This document shows, piece by piece, positions 1 through 23,500 of a stretch of DNA of 64,000 nt. The position numbers and the translations under genes are program-made. The stretch covers positions 7,481,373-7,545,372 of the forward strand of contig CM051004.1 of the NCBI GenBank assembly GCA_027704905.1, written 5' to 3'. Under the pieces are notes generated by a model. The model saw only the letters and a program-made list of their open reading frames with translations. It searched no databases and was not told the DNA's origin. Positions within the stretch are counted from its first letter, which is position 1; every line of letters starts with the position of its first letter. This stretch comes from Muraenolepis orangiensis (Eukaryota > Chordata > Actinopteri > Gadiformes > Muraenolepididae).

Positions 1-14
1 CTTCAGCTGCAGAG

Positions 15-54
<40 letters not shown>

Positions 55-409
55 TGGTGGAATTCACAAGAGGAAAACACAGCGGGAAATGTGTTGTAGA
101 AAGAGCAGTGTATAGGCACACGTGCAGATAATAGATTGCCGTTAAACCCTTATGTTTCATCTCCCAGTTATTCTTTTTTTGATCATTTTGTCAACATTCA
201 AAAATGTTATTAAAAACATCTCATGATTTATTTCAACTGGTCGGTCGACATTTCTCTTTTGCATTTCATTTCACAATCTTAGTTTTTTACAAAGACATAG
301 CAAATGTATAGCGTGTATAACATGGTGTATGAAGCTAATGATCCAACCAGAACATTAATAACACAGCCCTATCGTAATAGGCTTGCACGGCAGCTAAGGC
401 GTTGTTCAC
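1..409. other. DOT1L intron 16 (partial)
   Basis: Holds a (GA)n run at 18-50. No further exon recognisable. Confidence 0.6.
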
Positions 410-12857
<12,448 letters not shown>

Positions 12858-13083
12858 TCTCCACTTTCCACTGTGACGATAGCTAGCTACCTGACTAGCG
12901 CTCGGCTAGCTAGCTGGTCGGTTGGAGAGCGAGCTACAATGTGGACATTTTGTTTAAAAAAAACACCTAGAAAAGCTGGAATCAAAACGGGTATGGACGC
13001 CGGCGTTACACTAATGATATACCGTTTTAACGGTAACCATGAATATGTCGAATTCCGTTTAATACTTTGATTAAAATGCCTGT

Positions 13084-13125
13084 TCATGTCCACTGGCAAT
13101 AATACCTCGGCCGTATCATCGCCAT
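13084..13125 (-). other. Possible DOT1L 5'UTR upstream ORF (13 codons)
   Basis: An ATG within the YY1 motif opens MAMIRPRYYCQWT followed by TGA. If the transcript starts at or upstream of this motif, this short frame precedes the DOT1L ATG by about 230 nt. It depends entirely on where transcription starts. Confidence 0.25.
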
Positions 13126-13280
13126 CTTGCCCGGCATGAATAATATGGCAGGGGTGGGCGGGGTCTCTGGCAGGGATGGACGGGGACTAGGGCATATGTG
13201 GGCGGGGTTTACACAGGAGTGGGCGGGGTTTACACATGAGTGGGCGGGGTTTACACTGGGGTGGGCGGGGTCTGTGGAGG
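13119..13280 (-). promoter_or_regulatory. Probable DOT1L core promoter: YY1 site and five GC boxes
   Basis: Upstream of the DOT1L ATG lies a CAAGATGGCG motif (13119-13128, minus strand), a YY1-type element usually found at transcription starts. Just upstream are five copies of GGGCGGGG (plus-strand starts 13156, 13200, 13221, 13242, 13263), which are Sp1/KLF sites; the last four are 21 bp apart. If transcription starts near the YY1 motif, the 5' leader is about 270 nt. Promoter assignment is inference from motif and position. Confidence 0.55.
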
Positions 13281-13697
13281 CGCTCACCAACGTCATTGGG
13301 GAACTCGAAAACAAACGTTGAAGTTCTGATTTCTTGGCTGAGGGAGGGCTTGTTTTGTGCACCTCGAACGAACTTCAATTAAAGTAAGATACGGTGCATT
13401 GTAGTAAGTTTTTTTTCTTTAACTGAATTTCTTAATGAACTTCATTGTTATAGATTATATATATATGGAATAAATCAATGCATTATTATATATGGAATCA
13501 ATCAATGCATTATTTACCTAGATGATCCTAATTTAACATTTGCTTATAGTCATGAGCATCATTCTTTAAACAAACGCATGTATGTATCTACATGCAATCT
13601 TAGTTAGACTGCTTTCTTCACCTCTGGGAAATGTCCCAGAACCAGAGAATGAGAGCTTTCGACCCCTGCCTTACCGTATATGTTGAGGGGGAGGAAC

Positions 13698-13699
<2 letters not shown>

Positions 13700-13788
<89 letters not shown>
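13700..13788. repeat. (GT)n microsatellite
   Basis: About 44 uninterrupted GT units. Confidence 0.95.
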
Positions 13789-13796
<8 letters not shown>

Positions 13797-14612
13797 TGAG
13801 AGTTGTTGGCTCAGCGCCACTGTAAACCCACCGACATCACTCCAGCCCCGAGCCCAGCTGAGGCCAATATCGGGGTGGTCGCAAAGGCTCAACAGCTCCA
13901 CCGAGCTGGACGAGTGTCATCATGTGGAGGATTTCTGGGCTCTTTTTTTTGTAATTGTGTTGTCGCTGCAGGACGCTCTGTTCAGTCACTCTGCTGGGGC
14001 ATCTACTTTTCATGCAGTCATGCCAAAGCCTTTTCTCTGTCCACATTGCGCCCCGGGCTTCGCAACAAACGACCATTGCATATCCTGTGGGTTTTGAGAA
14101 AAGGCCATGCATTGTGCAACACTAACCGTGGGGTTTCCTACTCTTAATGGCCACACACAAATGACGTGTATACACGTATTAGCAGTTCCTCGGGTATGTC
14201 AAATTGTGTTATATAGCGCAACATTCGAGTTTAGGAGTAACAGTCTAACAATAGACCCTGTAAGGAGAGATTTTCCTCTTGGACAACTAATGCTCTGGCT
14301 TTGAAGATAACTACAGTAAACACTGACCTCTACAGGTGGCTGCTTTAAATGCAGTTTGTGTGAGGCATACTGAGGACATGCAACATGTATTATACATTTT
14401 TGGTTTGGAGAGATTGTGCAAAAGTCATATTGTTCCAAGAGTTACATAAACTTGTTGGACAACTTTGTTTGCATAACTTCATTTATTCAACAATATTGGG
14501 CAGTAGAATTGAATAGAACTGTTAAAATAATTACAGCCATAACTGAAACTCCTAATAATAAGACAGCCACAACTGCTTTAGAATATCACAAAGGAGTATT
14601 TTAAAGATTTTT

Positions 14613-14618
14613 TTTATT
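14613..14618 (-). terminator. Candidate ELL poly(A) signal AATAAA
   Basis: AATAAA on the minus strand, 2.8 kb past the ELL stop. It would cleave near 14,595. Confidence 0.35.
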
Positions 14619-17146
14619 GAAATAAAGATCAATTTCAGTCCCAGTCCCTTGTGGTTTCCAAAAGCGTGCTTTGGGTCGTAGCGCCAACATATCAGACGGC
14701 TTCTCTCCAAAGCCCTCTTTGCTTCAACAGCAGCATGTAAAGAATCAAAGGAAAAAAAGAAAACCAAAACAGGTCATTTGGCACAATCAACTCATACAAC
14801 GGTATTCCTGTGCTGGTATTTCATTATCCTCAAACCACTTGCTCTGTATCGGAGCACAATGTCTTACCATCGACTGATGCAAAATTGATTCAAAAGAAAT
14901 TTCGACCACAACAAGAGGCGTAGTACAGCGATTGCATCAGAAAAGTCTTGAAGACGACATACAAATAAACAGCAGGAGAAGAAAAATAAAATCAAATAAA
15001 AAGTGTTGCCCCTTTTGAAGGGTTTGCGGTACTGGACGACGGTCGAGCGAAAGACGCACACGCCTCGACTTCCATTCCAGTATGGACCCAGCACTACTCG
15101 GCATTATCGTGGTGGAGCTCAGACTATCGGCCTTGTGTAGTGTTACTTACTTATTGAAATATTTGAACCCAACAATACAGACCTCATTTCAAATGAAAGG
15201 AAAACCCGCTCCCACCCCCACCCCCCCGCCAGCAATTTCAAATGAAAAGAATGGATAAAAAGAAAAAAAAGAAAGAAATTTGCACATGTACAGTGGAAAT
15301 AAATACTGTGAAATGGATTGGATTCCTTTTCCAGTGTCTTGAGAGAACATTATAGTTGAATCCAGCTTGGTAAGCACTTTGGTATACATGCTGGTCAGAC
15401 ATAACATATGGAGTCCGTTTGGAATAGGCCTTTAGTTGAATTTGCATTGCACTTGGGCAGTTGTTTCAAGTGAAGATATGAACACTGGGCATTGTAACAC
15501 ATTCATAAAGCATGCACTCGGACAAAGTTAACGTTTGGACAAAAAAAACAAAAACAACAACAACCAGGTAACAGCAATATTAGCAGGAAAAGTGCTGATT
15601 TGTCATATTGACATAAAGGGTAGAGTTAAGGTCTCTCATGACTAAACCAATCCCGGGTTCATCATTAATACATATACGTTTTCCAGACACTTTTGCTGTG
15701 ACCGCTGTTCAAAAGATTCCAATTAGATTTGTAAAAACAGGCTATCCTGTCACAGTGTTTCTCAAAACAGGACCACCGATCTGGGATAGGAAGAAATCGG
15801 GTCATTCTGGTGACTATCATGTTCAGAAAGGCAATATTGATCCGATATGCATTTCACCTGAGGCCCGTAAAGTGGAGGGGCTCTGCCACAGGTAGCCAGG
15901 CAGGCAGAGACAGTCGGTGTACAGGTCTGGTCCAGCAGGAAGGTGCCACAGGATGGCTTCAGGTTAACAGTCATTTTAGTGATTATAAATGGGAAAAACA
16001 TTATCTTTGAGAACACACCGTAAACTGCATCTTATAAATCTGACTAGTGATGGTAGTAACTTAGAACGAAAGTTCTATCTCTTCGAATCTCTGCTTTGAA
16101 ACCAAAAGAAAAGCTTTTTCTTCCGCCGGTTTCTGACGTTGAAAAGCTCCATCGGGCTGCAATTAACTTACAATTAGAGGATCTTTTGAAGCATGTTCTG
16201 AACAGCAGTTGTCAACCATGAGATTATTTGGAATTACTGGATCGCTACAGCCATCCATTCCAGACTTTAAAGTGATCCTGTGTTAAATACCGAATGCCAC
16301 GATTTCTCGGTGACAAAAAGATGGAAGCAAAAAACAATATCCAGGACCATTTGATGAACAACCATTGTAGCTCCTCATAAGGAACTAGAAGAGGGAGGGA
16401 GGGCGGGGGGCAGTATTTCACAGCTTCTCGAAGCCCAACTTTGACACATGCTCCCCTTGTTAAGACATCTTCACATAATTTAAGAAAAGTCGAGCAGAAA
16501 CATGTGCCTGACTTTGTACATAGAGTAGCGTTCTGTTCATTTAAACCAATAGGCTGTAATCTGTACCTCTTCATAACAAAAAGGAAAACTGAGCAAGATA
16601 GATAACTGGTTGGCCGAGGCCTCTTGAATAAATACTGGCTGACTTTCAAGATCCGAAGACGAAGATACTGCTTTGTAGCACTGATATGGTGAGGAGTGTA
16701 CAGTAAAATCCTAACAGACTCTTAACCCCATGTCAAAAAAAATAAATAAAAAAAATAATTTCAGCATCACAACCGTCCATTTCAGCATAAGCGGGAAAAC
16801 TGATATTCATACTCGTTATATTTCTCTTCTCAAAGCATAGTATTTGGCGTTCTGCAGACCTCTGGTCTCAATGAGCACCTGCCTCCTTCCCCCACCAATA
16901 CACCCCGCATCCGGAGACCCAAACCATGGAAGATTATTAGGAGATTCACCCCCTGTATAGGAGCTGTGGAAGTCTACTCTGTGAACGAGCTCTGTGCACC
17001 ATAAGGAGAGCTTGGGAGAAACGAAAAAAGAAAAAAAGGCTAAGACACCACACTGGGTCACTTTTGTGAAGCAGTGTAGTGATACGGGGCTGATGGCTAA
17101 AAAAAAACAGCCACAGTCCCATCTCTGGAAGAATTTAAAAAAAAAT

Positions 17147-17176
17147 GAGAGAGAGAGAAAGAGAAAGAGAAAGAGA

Positions 17177-17217
<41 letters not shown>
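17147..17217. repeat. GA/GAAA-rich simple repeat in ELL 3'UTR
   Basis: Alternating GAGA and GAAAGA units, then pure GA; CT-rich in the transcript. Confidence 0.85.
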
Positions 17218-17219
<2 letters not shown>

Positions 17220-17402
17220 CGGAAAAAAATAAAATAACAATCTGCTTTTTCATCACTAGTGCTTTTGGCCCCAATGAGGGGAATACACCCTTCATGGCAT
17301 CTTTCATAGTTTTTACTGAAATTATTTCCCCATTTTCTTTAAGAGGAAGCACAATCCAGAGTTTTCCTTCCTCTGACTGAGAATACGGAAGCAATATTTG
17401 AA

Positions 17403-17519
17403 CTAGTGCCAGTTTTGAGGGTGCTGTTGATCGTACTCGGCTATAAGTTTCTTTATGTGCGCCAGTTTGTTGTGTAGATATTCACAGCGATTCTTCTCTT
17501 GGCTATAGTTTGGGTTAGT
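17403..17519 (-). CDS. ELL: ELL exon 12, C-terminus and stop (residues 646-683)
   Basis: TNPNYSQEKNRCEYLHNKLA then HIKKLIAEYDQQHPQNWH and TAG (17403-17405), the canonical ELL C-terminus. Confidence 0.96.
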   Translation of the reverse strand, partial: TNPNYSQEKNRCEYLHNKLAHIKKLIAEYDQQHPQNWH

Positions 17520-20500
17520 CTGCAAGGGAAGGGAAAGGAAAAGCTTATTAAATGATCAGAATGCAATATCACAAGTCCTACTCATACACGTGGATAAGAA
17601 TCACGACACCCAAAATAAGTGGGTAACGGCGGAAGAAAGTACCTTTTTTATTTTGCGATACTCTTGAAGTATCTGATTGTGGATTGTCTGTTGGACAGAA
17701 GAATACACAAAAAAAAGGGTACGATCAGTCTACAATCTTTAACGTCCGCTCTAAGGTATAGACATCACACACTGCAATCACGGTTACAATCACACTTTCA
17801 GACCAAAATCAGAGGTTTTACACCAAAAACACAATGTAATAAAGATACAGCAGCCATTGTTTATCAAACAGCACTTGGTGGCTGGTGGCTCACATTCATT
17901 ATCCACTCATCCTCTGGAACGAGATACAGTGGAAACGGGAAACTTCAATCACTCGTCCCTTTGAGGGAGAACCACGTCAACACGTGTGAATGTTTTGGGA
18001 TCGTCCACCCAGGTCTCTAGATGGCTACAGTTAGAACAGGTCAATCATTTCGTAAAAAAAATAGAAAAAGAGATCTCGAACCCAATGAGGAAAAATAAAA
18101 GTATAAATAAAAGTATAAATAAAAACAAACGCGGGGCCACCAAAACAGCCACATGTAGGGTTTTCCGTGCGGCGTCGGCGGGAGGGCCTTTACCTTGTAC
18201 TTGTCTGTGCCTTGCGGGAGCTGCTTCAGCTCCGTGTCGAGGACGGTGAACTGCCGGGTGATGCCCTCTATCCTAGAGTGCAGTCCTCGGTACTCGCTGT
18301 ACTCCGCGTTGAAGTCGTTCTTGTAGGTCTGCCGTTGCTCCGGGGAGCCGATGACCATGTATTTTCTGTCGGGGGGAGAATTTGTGGTGGTGGTAACAAG
18401 AGAGAGAATATTACTCGCACGTTCAGATAATGCTCAAGCAAAAAAGAAAGGGATTGAATGAAAACGATTCCTGAAGTAAATTTAAAATTAATATTAGGGC
18501 TGCACGCTATTGACAAAATAAGATATTGCGATATTGAATTCATGAACATTGACATACAGATATTCATTTTAATATTCAAATGTATTTTGAAATCACAAAG
18601 GTAATGGGAAGCGTATCAAAATACATAGGGTATGTTCGTTTAGAGGACCCGTGTGCTCACAGTTGCATGTGACAGGGCAACTGGCCAATGACACTTGATC
18701 ATTATGTAAAGCACTTTCAAGCAGGCTCTAAAAAAACAAGCAAGGCACACAGCCAACGCACCAATCTCACCCACAACATAAACACAACATTACATACTTT
18801 ACAACATTTTTCGATTGACATTGTGCAGCGAGTCAATATATATATATAATGAACAACCAATGGCAATTAATCTAGAAAATAATACATTATAATAAATAAC
18901 TAGATTAACTGCTTATTATACACTGACTTAATTGACAATAGTGTATATTCGAGGAAGGAAGTTGGCAAGTATGGTGGCAGTACTTACGTTACATAATCGG
19001 CCATCTCTGAGGACGATGATGGAATACTGCTATTGTTGAACATTCCATTGATATCTGGAAAAAAATAATAAAAACATGTCAGTCAACTTAGATACAATAG
19101 GAACAAGCCAAGGAATGACCAGGGCACATGCGTCACAGCGGCATGGTGCGATTGTGCGTTTCCCGTGTACCTGTGCTTCTGTGTGGAATAATGTTCTTCA
19201 GGCTCTCCGGACTGGAACTGATCATTTCACAGGTCCGTTTAGGCTCAGGCACGCGCTCCTCTGCCGCTTTTCTCTCCTTCTCCTGCTCCCTGTCCTTGCT
19301 CTTGTCCTTGTCCTTGTGTTTTTTCGACTTCTTCTTGGACTTGCTGTGCACGGACGGACTCTTGTCCCGGGGCCCGTTGAGGCCCACGTGTCCCGGGGAC
19401 GAGGTGCCTATGCTGGGCACGGTGAGAGCGGTGGCCCCCGAGAAAGGGGAGGGCTGCTGGCCGAGCCTTTCAGACAGCGCCGCATCCTGGGCCTCGCAGT
19501 CCCGGCCGTTGTGGCTCGAGTCGTTGCTGACGTCGGACAGCGGGTCGAATGGCCGCGGAATGTCTAGCAGAGGAAGCTGCTGGGAGATGGACGTTGTGAG
19601 GGTGTCCGGTACCACCGCCGTGACCGCCGCAGCCGCCGTCGCCACATGCCACCCAACCGCCTCTCTCCCCCCACTCGCCTCTCTCCCCCCACTACCCCCA
19701 CTCGCTTCTCTCCCCCCACTCGCTTCTCTCCCCCCACTCGACTCTTTCCCATTGGACGAGCTGAGCTTGCCATTGATGGGCCCTGCAGCAGCCTTGCTGA
19801 CCAGGTGAGATATCCGAGGTTTCTTGTTGGCAAGAGGGTCGATGAACTCGCCAGCAGGCCGTTTCTGTCAACAAGGAAAATACAATATTTAATAGCGGAA
19901 CAGGGTAGAAATATTCATTTGTTAGAGAGTGGAAAGTTTAAACGTGTGGAAGTCTTGGGACCTATACCACAAGTCAAAGTAGAGCTCAACTGAAATTCCC
20001 ATGTTCAATTATTTTAGGTCCTAAATGTCAAGCAATGCTTCACATTTGGATGGACTACAGTATAGTGGTTTGCCACTAGTTACACCCGTGTGATGCTACA
20101 TTCAAAACGCAGCAAGTGGGTTCAGGAAACTCCAAATGTCACAAAGTGTTTATTGCAAACATGAAGAAAAGAAAAAGGTGAAAAAAAAACCCGGTTCAAA
20201 AGGGCCTCTATTCTCGGCAGCGTGGGAGTAATGCCTTCCATACACAATAAGAGGCATTCTGTCACAGAACTCCCCGGCTGGACCAGGCTCTCAGCTAACC
20301 ACATAGGGAGTGGCTGACCTAACCACTGTGTGGTTGGGTTGTCTCAACAGGAAGACTTACAGCTCTGGAATAACAGCAGGGACAGACAACTTGGAACCAG
20401 GTTTGGAACCACATGGCTCCTTAACTCTGCTTCCTTTTGGCTGCACCCCCTCGACCACACTTCACAGACAGGCTGGTTCATACACATGGCCAGGCACAAC

Positions 20501-23500
20501 CACAGACCAGGAAAGACACATGTATGTATGTATGTATATTTTGGTGAGTGTGTCTGTGTATTTTGGTGAGTCCGTCCGTGTACGTCAGTGCTCGTGTCTG
20601 TGAATGTCGGTGTGTGTGTCTGTGTATGTCCGTGTGTGTCAGTGCGTGTGTGTATGTCCGTGTGTGTCAGTGCGTGTGTGTCAGTGCGTGTGTATGTCAG
20701 TGCGTGTGTCTGTGTATGTCAGTGCGTGTGTCCGTGTGTGTCAGTGCGTGTGTGTCAGTGCGTGTATGTCAGTGCGTGTATGTCAGTGCGTGTATGTCAG
20801 TGCGTGTATGTCAGTGCGTGTATGTCAGTGCGTGTATGTCAGTGTGTGTATGTCAGTGCTAGGGCTGGGCGGTATATCGGTATTATGAGTTCTACCGGTA
20901 TATTTCATGAGGAGATATGTAGATGGGACCATACCATCATACCGATATGGCTGAAGTTATGTTATGACCATTTGTTTTGGTGCATTAAAGCCGTTTTGTC
21001 CCCTCTCATTTCCGAGTCCATATAACGCTGTAGGCAGTTGTCTCTCTGCGCGGTTCTCTCTGCTCATACGCTCAACCCCCCCCCCCCAACCCCACCCCCT
21101 CTCTGCATCTGCACGCAGGCTTTTCACACAACTTTACAGCAACATGGAGACGGACATGGCGTATAGTTTAAAAGAAAAAAAAAAAGAAAATTCTATAATT
21201 TGGAGATATTTCGGATTTCAGATGATTAGCAAAGCGATGCCATCTGTAAAAGCTGCCAGAAGCAAATAGTGTCTAAGGGTGGAAGCCCCTTGGGGCTGCT
21301 GCAGCCTCCAAGCCCATGCTGCCCCTACACTCTGCCGTGTAGCGCAATGTAACTATATAAGTGGCGCGTTATAACGAAGGTGGTGGGCTACCACATCGCT
21401 AAAGATATGGTCCCTATTGCAACCGTGGAACAAGAATAATATACTTAAATAATATATATATAAATACCGATATAAAGTGAAGGAAATAATTATTTGATTA
21501 TTTGTCGATTTTGTAAGTTTGCCTACTTACAAAGAAATTAACAGTCTATAATTTTAATGGTAGGTTTATTTTAACAGGGAGAAACAAAATATCAACAAAA
21601 AAATCCAGAAATGTACATCATTATAAATTGATTTGCATTTAATTGAGTGAAATAAGTATTTGATCCCCTTGCAACCAACAAGAATTCTGGCGCCGACAGA
21701 CCAGTTAGATAGGTCCTCTCGCTTTAAGAAAGTACTCTTAATAACAACATGACCTGTATAAAAGACACCTGTCCACAGTCAATAAGATTCCAACCTCGCC
21801 ACCATGGGCAAGACCAAAGAGCTGTCTAAGGACATCAGGGACAAGATTGTAGACCTGCACAAGGCTGGAATGGGCTACAAGACCATCAGCAAGCAGCTTG
21901 TTGTTCAAGCTTGGTGAGAAGGAGACAACTGTTGGTGCGATTATTCGAAAATGGAAGAAACACAAAATGACCATCAATCGCCCTTGGTCTGGGGCTCCAC
22001 GCAAGATCTCGCCTTGTGGGGTATCGAGGATCATGAGAATGGTGAGGGATCAGCCAAGAACTACACGGGAGGAACTTGTTAATGATCTCAAGGCAGCTGG
22101 GACCACAGTCACCAAGAAAACTATTGGTAACACACTACGCCGTAATGGATTAAAATCCTGCAGCGCCCGCAAGGTCCCCCTGCTCAAGAAGGCACATGTA
22201 CAGGCCCGTCTGATGTTTGCCAATGAACATCTGAATGATTCAGAGGAGGCTTGGGAGAAGGTGATGTGGTCAGATGAGACCAAAATTGAGATCTTTGGCA
22301 TCAACTCTACCCGCCGTGTTTGGAGGAAGAGAAATGCTGACTATAATCCCAAGAACACCATCCCCACTGTCAAGCATGGAGGTGGAAACATTATGCTTTG
22401 GGGATGTTTCTCTGCTAAGGGGACAGGACGACTTCACCGCATCGATGGGAGGATGGACGGGGCCATGTACCGTAAAATCTTGGCCGATAACCTCCTTCCC
22501 TCAGCCAGGACACTGAAAATGGGTCGTGGATGGGTCTTCCAGCACGACAATGACCCAAAACATACGGCCAAGGTAACAAAGGAGTGGCTAAAGAAGAAGC
22601 ACATTAAGGTAATGGAGTGGCCTAGCCAATCTCCAGACCTTAATCCCATAGAAAATCAGTGGAGGGAGCTGAAGCTTCGAGTTGCCAAGCATCAGCCTCG
22701 GAACCTTAAGGATTTGGAGAGGATCTGCAAAGAGGAGTGGACCAAAATCCCTCCTGAGATGTGCGCAAACCTGGTGACCAACTATAAGAAACATCTGACC
22801 TCTGTGCTGGCCAACAAGGGTTTCTCCACCAAGTACCAAGTCATGTTTAGCAAGGGGATCAAATACTTACTTCACTCAATCAAATGCAAATCAATTTATA
22901 ACTTTTATAACTAAGGATTTTTTTTTGATATTCTGTCTCTGTAATAAACCTACCATTACAATTCTAGGCCGTTCATTTCTTTGTAAGTGGGCAAACTTCG
23001 AAAATCGGCAAGGGATCAAATAATTATTTCCTTCACTGCATCGTATATCGCCATGCAGCCTAAAAATACCGGGATATGATTTTTGGTCCATATCGCCCAG
23101 CCCTAGTCAGTGCGTGTATGTCAGTGCGTGTGTCCGTGAATGTTGGTCCATGTATGTCAGTGCGTGTGTCTGTGAATGTCAGTGTGTGTGTCCGTGTATG
23201 TCAGTGCGTGTGTGTGTATGTCAGTGCGTGTGTCCGTGTATGTCGGTGCGTGTGTCCGTGTATGTCGGTGCGTGTGTCCGTGTATGTCGGTGCGTGTGTC
23301 CGTGTATGTCGGTGCGTGTGTCTGTGAATGTTGGTCCATGTAGGTCAGTGCGTGTGTCCGTGTATGTCAGTGCGTGTGTCCGTGTATGTCAGTGCGTGTG
23401 TCCGTGATGTCAGTGGTGTGTCGTGCTGTGTCCGTGTATGTTGGTGCGTGTGTCCGTGTATGTTGGTCCATGTAGGTCAGTGCGTGTGTCCGTGTATGTA

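Larger units (their letters stand above)
12858..14594. other. DOT1L-ELL intergenic region
   Basis: DOT1L promoter side at 12858-13280, then AT-rich sequence, a long (GT)n at 13700-13788 and unremarkable sequence to the presumed ELL 3' end. A 25-bp AT-rich motif is duplicated near 13460-13510. Confidence 0.6.
14595..17402 (-). other. Presumed ELL 3'UTR
   Basis: About 2.8 kb of AT-rich, non-coding sequence follows the ELL stop. It contains a GA-rich repeat at 17147-17217. The only well-placed AATAAA I noted is at 14613-14618. The extent is inferred from that signal and the absence of other genes. Confidence 0.45.
20860..23105. mobile_element. hAT-like non-autonomous element, split by a Tc1 insertion
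   Basis: Ends are inverted: TAGGGCTGGGCGGTATAT at left, and ATATCGCCCAGCCCTA at right. They are flanked by identical 8-bp GTCAGTGC (20852-20859 and 23106-23113), the target-site length of hAT transposons. Removing the Tc1 leaves about 680 bp. The interior has a BED-finger remnant (21144-21290) but no transposase core, so it cannot move itself. Confidence 0.75.

Noticed and set aside
335..409. Extension of DOT1L exon 16 past EQEK
   Set aside because: The added residues lose DOT1L similarity and a GT donor in correct phase follows EQEK.
13084..13378. Repeat protein reading NPAHSCVNPAH
   Set aside because: Translation of the 21-bp GC-box array; better explained as promoter repeat.
13671..13901. 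Long open frames across the GT repeat reading (VC)n or (TH)n
   Set aside because: Pure dinucleotide repeats are open in several frames; no protein character outside the repeat.
16816..17394. 192-codon minus-strand frame after the ELL stop
   Set aside because: Runs through a GA/CT simple repeat in the presumed 3'UTR; no family resemblance.
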